DNA of 64,000 nt, taken from JBQTII01 sp052387905. GTDB taxonomy: Bacteria; Actinomycetota; Actinomycetes; Sporichthyales; Sporichthyaceae. Made by a program: the position numbers and the translations under genes. Where the stretch lies: contig JBQTIR010000001.1 in the NCBI GenBank assembly GCA_052387905.1, forward strand, positions 1-64,000, given 5' to 3'. The notes below the pieces were generated by a model. The model saw only the letters and a program-made list of their open reading frames with translations. It was not told the origin of the DNA and did not search any database. This document shows positions 8,761 through 16,900 of the stretch, piece after piece (within the stretch, counting starts at the first letter, position 1; the number at the start of each line of letters is the position of its first letter).

Positions 8761-9240
8761 TCAGCCGGTGGGGGATAGCTCCCGCAGGACTGCGTCCGCC
8801 CCCGCCTGCTGGGAACGCCGCCGGTCCGCCGGGCTGATCGCCACCTCCGTGGCGGACATGGCCCGTTCCACAAAGGCCATCACCGCGTCCATCAGGTCGC
8901 CGACGTCGACGGTGCCCTCGAAAGCGATCACGTTGTCCGTCGCGAACGCGAAACCGGCGCTCCGGCCGGCGAACATGGCCTCCAACTCGGCCACCATCTC
9001 CGACGTACTCGCCCAACTCGCCCCAGCGAGCCGTTCGGCCTCGGCGCCGGTCAGGTCGAGGTAGGCCCAGACGCTGTTGCGGTAGGTCTGGCCCACGGCG
9101 CACAGGAACAACACCGGCTGCTCGCCGACCCGGAAGGTGCCGGCGAGCGGGATGTCGTGGGCGTGGAAGACGTCGAGGTGCTCCGCGTGGACGTACGGGC
9201 ACCATGGCGCGCCGCCCGGATCGATCTGCCGGCCGGTCAC
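8761..9240 (-). CDS. Hypothetical protein
   Basis: A 159-residue product from GTG 9240 (MTGRQIDPGGAPWCPYVHAEHLDVFHAHDIPLAG). No signal peptide or membrane segment is seen. The middle reads as a mixed alpha/beta fold (GEQPVLFLCAVGQTYRNSVWAYLDLTG) and the end as two helices. I recognise no family. Its start overlaps the stop of the next gene upstream (9237-9689) by four bases (GTGA), so the two are translationally coupled. Both lie between two tRNA-Leu-like repeats (8678 and 9869), which suggests they are remains of an older integrated element (inference). High-GC third positions are consistent with a real gene. Confidence 0.6.
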   Translation of the reverse strand: MTGRQIDPGGAPWCPYVHAEHLDVFHAHDIPLAGTFRVGEQPVLFLCAVGQTYRNSVWAYLDLTGAEAERLAGASWASTSEMVAELEAMFAGRSAGFAFATDNVIAFEGTVDVGDLMDAVMAFVERAMSATEVAISPADRRRSQQAGADAVLRELSPTG

Positions 9241-9689
9241 TGTGCTGCCTCCGATTGGTGCCTCACATGCTCATTGAAACACCCGTCGAAGGCCCTGCGC
9301 ACGGATCCGGGCCAAGGCGCTGCTTGAGCACGCAACGGATCGGCCGCCGGATAGACCACCGAACAATGCGGGCCCGCAGTGATGCGACCTGGGGTGTGGA
9401 GGACCGCGAAGCCGGCCGCCCGCAACGCGCCGGCGGGTGTGTAGCGGACGCAGGTCCGGGCCAGCAGGGCGTCGGTGACGTGCCCCCGGACGCGCTCACA
9501 AGACTCCGCCGGCGTCAGCGCTCCCCGGTGCACCGACAACGCTGGCACCCTGGGTGCACGCGGGCCGTTGTGGTGACGGCACTCCCCCGCGGAGTCGATC
9601 TCGCCGTAGTGACTGATCGGCTCGTCATCCGCGACGCAACGCTCCGGCGACTGTCCGCAGCGGCACAACATGGGCGTCAGCCAGGCCAC
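9237..9689 (-). CDS. Hypothetical cysteine-containing protein
   Basis: A 150-residue frame from GTG 9689; ATG at 9671 is an alternative. The N-terminal half carries several Cys and His residues (MLCRCGQSPERC, ECRHHNG) that could bind a metal. The C-terminal half is RAAGFAVLHTPGRITAGPHCSVVYPAADPL. No family is recognised. The stop overlaps the start of the 8761-9240 gene as GTGA, supporting a two-gene operon. It sits about 180 bp from the left attachment repeat of the 13-kb element, outside that element. Moderate doubt remains that the N-terminal 30 residues are translated. Confidence 0.5.
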   Translation of the reverse strand: MAWLTPMLCRCGQSPERCVADDEPISHYGEIDSAGECRHHNGPRAPRVPALSVHRGALTPAESCERVRGHVTDALLARTCVRYTPAGALRAAGFAVLHTPGRITAGPHCSVVYPAADPLRAQAAPWPGSVRRAFDGCFNEHVRHQSEAAQ

Positions 9690-9838
9690 GGCACACGACC
9701 CTAACGGGCAGACCGCCGACCAAACTCTGCTGGCTTAGCGCCCGCCTGGCCACGGGCCCGACACGCCCCCGACGTCCGCGTGGCGCGATCGGATGCCGAG
9801 GCCGCAATCGGGTCGGTCGCAGCGGAACTCGGGCACCT

Positions 9839-9859
9839 ACGTGATTCACGTGTGCGCAG
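9839..9859. repeat. 21-bp repeat with palindrome, outside left att site
   Basis: Starts with the palindrome ACGTGA-T-TCACGT. An identical 21-bp copy is at 22875-22895. The copies stand 9 and 10 bp from the two 56-bp attachment repeats, respectively. On the right it lies inside the element next to the integrase gene; on the left it lies outside. The left copy is therefore best read as the integrase-proximal end of an older, related element. Confidence 0.7.
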
Positions 9860-9868
9860 GTAAACGCA

Positions 9869-9924
9869 GTGCCCGGGACGGGATTCGAACCCGTACTCCC
9901 TTGCGGGAAGCGAGGTTTAAGCTC
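9869..9924. repeat. Left attachment site (56-bp direct repeat of tRNA-Leu 3' end)
   Basis: Identical over all 56 bases to 22906-22961, which is the 3' part of the intact tRNA-Leu(UAA) gene from the anticodon stem-loop to the acceptor end. The base before it differs from the true tRNA (no CCA on this side), and beyond base 9924 the two copies diverge. This is the pattern left by a tyrosine-integrase event at a tRNA 3' end. Confidence 0.9.
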
Positions 9925-10014
9925 CCGAGGTGGTGCTTCGCGGGGGTCCGCTGAGGTCCGTGTACGCGGGGATCGGTCATGTCGGGCGCCGCCGGACGGC
10001 GGCGGACGAGGGCG

Positions 10015-10038
10015 AACTGCAACCCTTACTGCAACCCT
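10015..10038. repeat. Left arm-type repeats (two 12-bp-period copies)
   Basis: AACTGCAACCCT followed at a 12-base period by TACTGCAACCCT. The same pair in the same orientation occurs at 22822-22845 near the other end. Repeated short sites inside both ends of a tyrosine-integrase element are typical of integrase arm-binding sites; the binding role is inference. Confidence 0.65.
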
Positions 10039-10083
10039 CACCGCAGCCGCCGCCCTTCCGGACGGCAACTGGGTGGGCCGAGC

Positions 10084-10410
10084 TCAGCGGCCCTGGAACT
10101 CCTCGCGGGCAACCCGGCGGGCGATGGCCTCCACCTCAGTTGCCGTGAGTCCGTCTCGCCGCGGCAGAACTGCCTGGCGAAGCATCCGCCGAATCAGCGC
10201 CGAGGTCGGCACGTGGGCGGCGGCAGCTTGACGACGCAACTCCACGTCCAGGTCCCGGTCGATGCGCAGGTGCAACGCCACTTCAAGCGCGCCCACCTTC
10301 TCGGCGACCTCCGCCTCGACCGCTGCGGCTTCCTCCTGGGCAACCTCGGCGCGAATCGCCCGGTGCCGTGCCTGCCGCAGTTCCTTGGCGTTGTCCGCAG
10401 GTGCCGTCAT
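10084..10410 (-). CDS. Ribbon-helix-helix-like antitoxin
   Basis: 108 residues from ATG 10410. An N-terminal charged helix (AKELRQARHRAIRAEVAQEEAAAVEAEVAEK) precedes LHLRIDRDLDVELRRQAAAAHVPTSALIRRMLRQAV (about residues 46-81). That stretch fits the beta-strand/helix/helix pattern of CopG/Arc-type DNA-binding domains. It ends with a short helix. Its start overlaps the stop of the toxin-like gene by 4 bp (ATGA), and the pair shares one upstream promoter with an inverted repeat. Expected role: neutralise the partner and repress the operon, but this is inferred from arrangement and fold pattern. It is the first gene inside the left end of the mobile element, a common place for stabilisation modules. 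Confidence 0.7.
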   Translation of the reverse strand: MTAPADNAKELRQARHRAIRAEVAQEEAAAVEAEVAEKVGALEVALHLRIDRDLDVELRRQAAAAHVPTSALIRRMLRQAVLPRRDGLTATEVEAIARRVAREEFQGR

Positions 10411-10727
10411 CGGGCCTCCTCACCTTCCAGGTACTCCCGCAGGTCCGCCCCGCGGGTCTTCCACGCTGTGACACCCGACTGGTCCGCCGGGTCAATGATC
10501 ACCGTCAGGACGAATCCGTAGCCGGCGGAGAATCCGATGATTCGGGTGTAGCCGGCGCCGCTGCGCGGATCAGGCTCACGCACGACTGCCTTCGGATCAG
10601 CTGCCGCCTCCAGGGTCCAACCCGGCTCGATGTCATCCGCGCCGGGATAACGAAGCGACCGACTGCGGATGTGATCGGCGTCCTCCTCGTCCCACCACAG
10701 ACCAGAAGCCACAGGCAAATGTAGCAC
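10407..10727 (-). CDS. BrnT-like toxin candidate
   Basis: 106 residues from GTG 10727. The layout W-W-D-E-E-D-A-D-H-I near the N-terminus, then EAAADPKAVVREPDPRSGAGYTRIIGFSAGYGFVLTVIID, and a C-terminal WKTRGADLREYLEGE, resembles small RelE-superfamily toxins of the BrnT kind (central hairpin with Arg, C-terminal R-A-R element). The order toxin first, RHH antitoxin second, with 4-bp overlap, matches brnT-brnA operons. No catalytic residue can be assigned with certainty. The start codon lies inside a 19-bp inverted repeat (10720-10738). RNase activity is inference; a plain hypothetical protein is the alternative. Confidence 0.6.
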   Translation of the reverse strand: MLHLPVASGLWWDEEDADHIRSRSLRYPGADDIEPGWTLEAAADPKAVVREPDPRSGAGYTRIIGFSAGYGFVLTVIIDPADQSGVTAWKTRGADLREYLEGEEAR

Positions 10728-10738
10728 GTTGCGCTACA
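10720..10738 (-). promoter_or_regulatory. Inverted repeat over the start codon of the toxin/antitoxin-like pair
   Basis: TGTAGC-7 bases-GCTACA, perfect 6-bp arms, spanning the GTG start at 10727-10725. RHH antitoxins usually bind such symmetric sites in their own promoter region, so this is the likely autoregulatory operator. A site this close to the start codon would suggest a leaderless or very short-leader mRNA. Confidence 0.55.
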
Positions 10739-10825
10739 CGTGCGCCTCGTTCGCCGTCCATCCCTTCCTCGCGGACGGTCGCGCGGTCTCCGCAGGAGGC
10801 GCTCCGATCGACCGCGGGCAGCCGA

Positions 10826-12610
10826 TTACGAGGCCCCGAACACATGCCGCGCCGGAAGCGGTCCGGTCTGGTCGTCGTCGTCGACTTGGAGAAGGGCGAG
10901 CTGCGCCTCCAGCCACGCGACCCGGTCGCGCAGGTCGCGTACCTCCACGAGGAGTTGGGCCAGGGAGACCGGCGAGGTGGTTGCGGGTTCCCTAACGGTG
11001 CTGCGGATCGGACGGTCCGCGGGATGCACGCGCCAGACCACCAGTGCCGCGACCGCCATCACGGCGGCGGCGACAGCCAGGGCGAAGGCGTACCCGGACG
11101 CGACGGCGCTCTGGACATGGTCGAGCTGCGCAGTCGCGATCTCGACCGGCAAGGTCGCGGCCAGCTGGACACCGGCGGCCGCGGATTCCCGCGTCGCCTC
11201 CAGGATCGCCGGCGGAACACCGAACGGGTTACCGGCGATCTCGTCGCGGTAGGCGAGGTTGAACAACGACCCCATCATGGCCACGCCCACCGCCACACCC
11301 AGCTCGCGCGTGGTGTCGTTGACCGCAGAGGCGACGCCCTGGTGAGAGGCCGGTAACCCGTCCACGATCGCCTCCGTGGCCGGGCCGCCAATCAGGCCCA
11401 GGCCGCCGAAGGTGGCGATCTCTGCCAGCGCGACCCAGTGGTAGGTCTCGGTGGTGGTCGCGAAGGCCATCGCGACGGAGCCGACGGACATCATGGCCAG
11501 GCCCCCGGCCATGACGATGCGGGCGCCGTAACGGTGGGCCAGCCGGGGGCCGACCGCCCCCATCGGCACGGCGCCCATCATCGAAACCAGCGAGACCCCG
11601 GCCAGCAGAGGTCCGTAGTCGAGGGTGAAGACCCGGTACTGCACGCCGAGGAAGAAGCTCCCGTAGGCCATGAACCAGCTCATGACGTTGACGAAAGAGC
11701 CCATCCCGAATCGTGGCTGCAGCAACAAGCGGACGTCGAGCAGCGGCTCGGGGGTTCGCAGCTCCCAGCGGACAAACAGGACCAGGAAGGCAAGGCCGAG
11801 TAACGCGCTCAGGGTCAGCGGGTGCGTCCAGCCCTTGCTGGGCGCCTCGATCATCCCCAGGACGAACAGGCCCACCCCGAGCGCGGAGAGCACCGCGCCG
11901 ACGAGGTCGAAGCGGGCATGGCGATCGTCGCGGGACTCCGGCACCAGGGCCAGGGTCGGCAGGAACAGCAGCGCAGCCACGATCCCCGGGGCGGCGAAGA
12001 CCCAGAAGGGGTCGACGGTTTCGGTCAAGGCCCCGCCACCGGCGGCGCCGACTGCGCCACCGCCGAGCATGCTCGCCGACCACATCCCGACCGCGGTGCC
12101 CCGGCGCTCCTTCGCCATGATCGCGGTGATCGTCGCCAAGGTCGCCGGGAAGGCCAGCGCGCCGCCGACACCGGCCACACCCAGCAGGGCGATCGCCGGC
12201 CCCGGCGACTGCGCCAGACCCGCGAGTGGGAACGTGACGCCGATCAGGACCAACCCGATCAGGCACCCCCGCTTGCGACCCCAACGGTCGATCAACGCGC
12301 CCGCCGGCATCAGCAACGCAGCGATCACGAGCGGGTAGATGTCGGCCAGCCACAACGCGCTGGTCTGACTGGCCCTCAGATCCTGGGCGACGGTGGGCAG
12401 TGCGGTGAACAGCACCGTGCCCGCGGCGAAGACCAGGCCGACAAGCAGGCACATCATCAGCACGATGACACCGTCCGGTGCCCGCCGGGCCAATGGCTGC
12501 CCAGCGGGATCCGAGGTAACCACTGCGGTGTCCCTCGCACCGAGGACCGGTACCAATTCCGCGTCCGGCAGCGACCGGCGGGCATGCCGCCCGCGCGTAG
12601 GACCGCTCAT
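10826..12610 (-). CDS. MFS multidrug exporter, DHA2 (14-TM) family
   Basis: 594 residues. ATG 12610 is preferred over the upstream GTG because GGGAGG stands about 5 bases before it. Proton-driven drug export across the cell membrane. Family features: the first loop after TM2 with ADIYPLVIAALLMPAGALIDRWGRKRG (motif A, D-R-W-G-R-K), the TM5 region LLGVAGVGGALAFPATLATI, and about 14 hydrophobic helices. The C-terminus past about 545 is a cytoplasmic coiled-coil-like tail with LLVEVRDLRDRVAWLEAQLALLQ, as in a short leucine zipper. It is divergent from a TetR gene with two operator-like repeats between them. Two TTA leucine codons (11803-11801 and 11356-11354) would make translation depend on the very tRNA in which the element sits. 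Substrate unknown. Confidence 0.9.
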   Translation of the reverse strand: MSGPTRGRHARRSLPDAELVPVLGARDTAVVTSDPAGQPLARRAPDGVIVLMMCLLVGLVFAAGTVLFTALPTVAQDLRASQTSALWLADIYPLVIAALLMPAGALIDRWGRKRGCLIGLVLIGVTFPLAGLAQSPGPAIALLGVAGVGGALAFPATLATITAIMAKERRGTAVGMWSASMLGGGAVGAAGGGALTETVDPFWVFAAPGIVAALLFLPTLALVPESRDDRHARFDLVGAVLSALGVGLFVLGMIEAPSKGWTHPLTLSALLGLAFLVLFVRWELRTPEPLLDVRLLLQPRFGMGSFVNVMSWFMAYGSFFLGVQYRVFTLDYGPLLAGVSLVSMMGAVPMGAVGPRLAHRYGARIVMAGGLAMMSVGSVAMAFATTTETYHWVALAEIATFGGLGLIGGPATEAIVDGLPASHQGVASAVNDTTRELGVAVGVAMMGSLFNLAYRDEIAGNPFGVPPAILEATRESAAAGVQLAATLPVEIATAQLDHVQSAVASGYAFALAVAAAVMAVAALVVWRVHPADRPIRSTVREPATTSPVSLAQLLVEVRDLRDRVAWLEAQLALLQVDDDDQTGPLPARHVFGAS

Positions 12611-12623
12611 GACCACCTCCCTA

Positions 12624-12663
12624 TGAGACGAATAATCTCAAATCTTTGAGACAATGTATCTCG
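12624..12663. promoter_or_regulatory. Two operator-like repeats between MFS and TetR genes
   Basis: TGAGACGAATAATCTCA (12624-12640) and TGAGACAATGTATCTCG (12647-12663): two 17-bp imperfect palindromes with TGAGAC left halves and ATCTC right halves, spaced 23 bp start to start. Divergent TetR/exporter pairs commonly have the repressor binding such sites, so autoregulation and exporter repression are expected (inference). Confidence 0.65.
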
Positions 12664-12682
12664 CATCTGACAGAATCGTCGA

Positions 12683-13285
12683 GTGGTCAATGTCATCGAC
12701 GGCGCAACGAGGCCAGCCCCGTCGACCGATCCCCGCGTGGAGCGCACCCGGGCCCTGGCGCTGGACGCCGCGCGCAAAGTGCTGATCAGCGAGGGCTGGG
12801 AGGCCCTGACCCAGCAGCGCGTCGCCGATGTGGCCGGCATTGGGCGGGCCACCGTCTACCGGCACTGGCCGGACCGGGTGACCCTGCTGCGCGAGGTGTG
12901 CGCGGCGGAGGTCGTCACCCTGCACACGCCCCTGACCGGAGACGTTCGGGCAGACCTGCGCAGTGAACTGGCGTCCATGCACGCCGAACTCGTCGACGGC
13001 GGCTTCGACAAGGTCCTGGTCGCGCTGACCGAACGCTGTTTCCGGGAGGACGAGCTGCGCGAGGTCAAGAGGGCGATCGTCGAGGACGGCACCGCCAACA
13101 TGCGCCGCATCCTCGACGCCGGCATCGCGGCCGGGGATCTGCCGCCACTGCTGGACGTCGACGCCGCCGTCGCCCGCCTCGTCGGGCCGATGCTCTACCA
13201 CCACCTGTTCGCGGACGCGGTGGTCTCGCCTCGGGATCTCAACGAGACCGTGGACGGCTTCCTGCGTGAGTGGAGCCCGACCTGA
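12683..13285 (+). CDS. TetR-family transcriptional regulator (likely repressor of the MFS gene)
   Basis: 200 residues from GTG 12683. The N-terminal HTH domain (about residues 20-66) reads ALALDAARKVLISEGWEALTQQRVADVAGIGRATVYRHWPDRVTLL, with the family's T-V-Y-R-H-W recognition helix. The rest is a ligand-binding helical domain ending LNETVDGFLREWSPT. Transcribed divergently from the MFS exporter with 72 bp between start codons, which holds two operator-like repeats. Most likely it represses both genes until an inducer binds. Some doubt about the exact start because no strong ribosome site precedes the GTG. Confidence 0.88.
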   Translation: MVNVIDGATRPAPSTDPRVERTRALALDAARKVLISEGWEALTQQRVADVAGIGRATVYRHWPDRVTLLREVCAAEVVTLHTPLTGDVRADLRSELASMHAELVDGGFDKVLVALTERCFREDELREVKRAIVEDGTANMRRILDAGIAAGDLPPLLDVDAAVARLVGPMLYHHLFADAVVSPRDLNETVDGFLREWSPT

Positions 13286-13328
13286 GCGGACCGTCGCGGC
13301 GCTTCCCCAGCTTGCCCGCAGGGGTTGA

Positions 13329-13371
13329 TTGGACGTTGAGTTTGGATGTAACGTCCAACTGTGACGTCCAA
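13329..13371 (+). promoter_or_regulatory. Operator-like inverted repeat upstream of second TetR/MMPL operon
   Basis: TTGGACGTT (13329-13337) and AACGTCCAA (13350-13358) form a perfect 9-bp inverted repeat with a 12-bp spacer. A third half-site GACGTCCAA follows at 13363-13371. It lies 20-60 bp before the TetR start at 13391. The spacing fits a TetR dimer pair site that controls its own operon. Confidence 0.65.
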
Positions 13372-13390
13372 GACCTGGGTCTGACCCGGC

Positions 13391-13975
13391 ATGCGCCCGC
13401 AACCGGTGTGGCTGCTGAGCTCGGCCCGCTCCCTGGCCGAGGTGTTCGTCCGTAAGGGCTTCGGCGCCACGCGCATGGACGATCTGGTGGCCGCCTCCGG
13501 AGTCCCGCGGGCCACGCTCTACTACCACTTCCACGGCAAGGACGCCGTGCTCGGCTGGTTGATGCACTCCACCGTGGGCAACCTCGCGTCCGCGGTGAAC
13601 GGAGCGGCGAGCGGACCGGGGCCGGCGCGCGAGCGTCTTGAGGCAGTGATCCGTGCCGTGCTGGCGACGATCGCCGAGTACCCCGACGCATGCCGGGTGC
13701 TGATCGGCAACCTGGAGCAGGCCGGGCAGCTTGCCGACATCGCGGACGAGTTGGTCGCGGCGTTCCACCTGCCGGTCGTCGGGCTTCTCGAGGAGGGCGC
13801 CGCCGACGGGTCACTGCGCACGGTGCGGGATCCGGTGGCGACCGCCTCCGCGTTGTTCGGCGCCGTGGCCATCGCCGCTCTCCAGGCGCTGGTGGTGGAA
13901 GGCGAACTGGACATCGACTCCGTCAATCAGTCCGTCACCGACCTGATGCTCGACGGTCTGGCGCCGCGCTCATGA
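13391..13975 (+). CDS. TetR-family transcriptional regulator (first gene of MMPL operon)
   Basis: 194 residues from ATG 13391. The HTH segment is LAEVFVRKGFGATRMDDLVAASGVPRATLYYHFHGKDAVL (about residues 15-54), with the typical A-T-L-Y-Y-H-F recognition helix. The C-terminal domain resembles TetR_C ligand domains (ERLEAVIRAVLATIAEYPDACRVLIGNLEQAGQLADI). The stop overlaps the start of the MMPL gene as ATGA (13972-13975), so the two are translationally coupled. A perfect 9-bp inverted repeat upstream is the probable autorepression site. Likely senses the exported substrate or a lipid. Confidence 0.88.
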   Translation: MRPQPVWLLSSARSLAEVFVRKGFGATRMDDLVAASGVPRATLYYHFHGKDAVLGWLMHSTVGNLASAVNGAASGPGPARERLEAVIRAVLATIAEYPDACRVLIGNLEQAGQLADIADELVAAFHLPVVGLLEEGAADGSLRTVRDPVATASALFGAVAIAALQALVVEGELDIDSVNQSVTDLMLDGLAPRS

Positions 13976-16900
13976 GACGCAGCGCGGGCTTCGTGGAGCG
14001 GCACGCCGCGCTGGTTGCGCTGGTGTGGGTCGTGGCCGCCGTCTGGATCACCCTGACCGCGCCGAGCGTTCGGGATCTCGGCACCGCCGACCAGACGGCC
14101 TTCGTCCCCGCCTCCGCGCCGTCCGGGCAGGCCGACGCCCTGCTGCGCACGGCCTTCCCCGACGACCCCACACGGGACCCGGCGGTGATCGTGGTCGCTC
14201 GTGCCGGCGGCCTGCAGGAAACTGACCGCGCGTACCTCGCTTCGCTCGCCCGGTTCCTGACCGGTCCGGAGGCGCAAGCTCACGTCAAGGCCGTGCAGAC
14301 CGCAGCGACCAGCCCGGAGCTCGCTCCGCTGCTGCGCTCCCCGGACGGTGCCGCCGAGCTGGTCATCGTCAGCCTCAAGGCGCAGGTCTTCAGTGTCTCC
14401 GCCGAACGCGCCGTCAGTTTCCTGCGCGAGCACCTGGACAGCACCGCACCGCCGGACCTGCAGACCAGCGTCACCGGCCTGGCCGCCCTCGCCGCCGACC
14501 AGGCCGCGGCGACGGTGGAGGCCTTCGACAAGACGGCCGTGGCGACCGTGCTGCTGGTCTTGTTCATCCTCGTCCTGGTCTACCGCTCGGTGGTCGCGCC
14601 GCTGATCTCGCTGGTGACGATCGGCTGCGCGTTCCTCGTCGCCCGCGGCCTGGCGGGGTATCTCGCCGAGGCCGGTCTCGCGGTGCACAGCCTCGCCGAG
14701 ACCTTCATGATCGTCATGGCGTTCGGCGCCGGCACCGACTACGTCATGTTCGTGCTGTCCCGGTACCGGGAGGAAGCGCGCCGGGAGACGTCAGTACCCG
14801 CAGGTGATGCCGGGCGCGCCGATCGGTCGCGCCTGGTGGCGTCCACCGCAGCGGTATCCCCGACCATCGTGGCCTCCGGCGCCACGGTGATCCTCGGCTT
14901 CGTGGCATTCCTGGTCGCAGAGCTAGGCTTGCTGCGCTCCTTCGGCCCCGTGCTGGGCGTGGCGATCGCGGTCACTGTGCTCGCCTCCCTCTCGTTCACC
15001 CCGGCTCTCATGCGCCTGGCCGGTCGGGGTTTGTTCTGGCCGTCACGGCCTGCGGCGGCGGGCGGGCGGGACGCCTCGGCGCGGCGGTGGGGCCGGGTGG
15101 CTGACCTGATCGGACGCCGCCCGCTGGCCGTGCTCCTGATCAGCGTGGCGGCGCTGGCGTTGCCGGCGGCTGCCGCCACGCAGACCAAGATCTCTTTCGA
15201 CATCCCCGCCGAGCTACCCGCGGATGCCGGGGCGCGCCAAGGGTTCGACCTGTTGGCGGAACATTTCCCGCCGGGCGTGCTCGCCCCCGCCTTCGTGGTC
15301 GTCTCCGCGCAGGATTCCCTGCTCGGCGGGGACCGGCTCGCCGCCGTCGACCGGCTCACCGACCGGCTGCGCGCCATCCCTGGTGTGGCCCAGGTCCGGT
15401 CGGTCACCCAGCCTGCGGGCCAGCCCCTGACGAGGGAGACCCTGGCGGAGTTCACGGGCGGGAAAACCGACCTGCGGGCGTTGGGCATCGACCCCGACCG
15501 CACGGACGTCGGCCCCCTGATCGCCGCACTGTCCTCACCCGAGGGGTTGCGCCTGACGGGGGATCTGCTCCGCGACTACCCGGCCTTGGCCGACCGACTC
15601 GGCTACTTCCTCGGCGACCAGGGGCGCACCACCCGGATCGTCGTCGCGTTCGACTCCTCCCCGTACGCGGCCGCCGTCCTCGACCAAGTGGGGACCCTCG
15701 ACGACGTCGCGGCGGGGGTGCTCGCCCAAGGCGACCTAGGCGGCAGCCGGGTAGCAGTCGGTGGACCCAGCGCCTACTTCGCCGACATCCAAACCCTGGC
15801 CACCGGTGACCTGCGCACCGTCGGCGCACTGGTGCTCGCGACGATCATGCTCGTCCTCGCTGCGCTGGTGCGCTCGGTCATCGCGCCGCTGTATCTGCTC
15901 GCGAGTGTCGTGCTGTCGATGCTGGCCGCGCTCGGCATCACCACCCTGGTCTTCCAGGGCCTGCTGGGCGAGCCCGGGCTCGCGTTCTACCTGCCGATCC
16001 TGCTGTTCGTGATGCTGATCGCGCTCGGCTCGGACTACAACATCTTCATCGTCGGCCGGGTCCGCGAGGAGCTCGACGCCGGACGCACCGTGCGCGAAGC
16101 GACCACGCACGCCCTCGTCAGCACCGGACCCACCATCACAGCCGCCGGGTTCGTCCTCGCCGGCACCTTCGGCGCGCTGTTGATCACGCCGCTGCCCAGC
16201 GTGCGGCAGATCGGTTTCGGCGTCGCCGTCGGCATCCTCATCGACACCTTCGTCGTGCGGACCCTGCTCGTGCCCGCGGCGACCATCCTGCTGGGCCGCT
16301 ACGCCTTCTGGCCCTCCACCGGGCTCACCGCCGCGGCGCTCGGGGGCCGGCCCCGGCTGGCCATTGCCGGCGCGGGCGCCGGTCTCCTCGTCGCGGCGAT
16401 CGCGCTTCCTACCCTGGCCTTCGCCGTGCGCGGCGACCTCGCCGTGGTCCAGGTACCGACCCGGTCCACGGTCGCCGGCGCCGAGCCCCAGCCCGCCGTA
16501 ACCGGACCCACCGCCACCGAACCCACCGCTGGTGCAGCCCGTCCCACACCGCCCCCCAAAGAGCCGCGCCCCACCACCCGAGCGCCGGGCGCGTCGCCGG
16601 ACAAGCCACCGAAGTCAACGAGGCCGACCAAGCCCACGAAGGACCGCGTGCCCTCGCCTCCGCCAACGCCGAAGCCGGGAGCGCCAGCGGTCGCGGCTTC
16701 CGCCGTGGCGCCCCCGGCCGAGGGAAGTTGGACCTACCGCGTCGAAGGGACCCGCACGGTGGGCGCCGCCGGCACCGCCCAGCCGTTCGCGGAGGACGCC
16801 GACTCCGTCGTCACCCGGACCGGCGGAAAGCAGTCCAGCCCGCAGTTCCGGATCGCCACCGAAACCAGCTTCGCCACCACCGAGGAGACCCGGCGCTACG

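Larger units (their letters stand above)
9690..10083. other. Left attachment region of the mobile element, no gene
   Basis: 394 bp without a supported gene. In order it holds the 21-bp flank repeat (9839-9859), the 56-bp tRNA-derived direct repeat (9869-9924) and the paired arm repeats (10015-10038). Reading frames here overlap these sites and carry no recognisable product. Confidence 0.6.
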
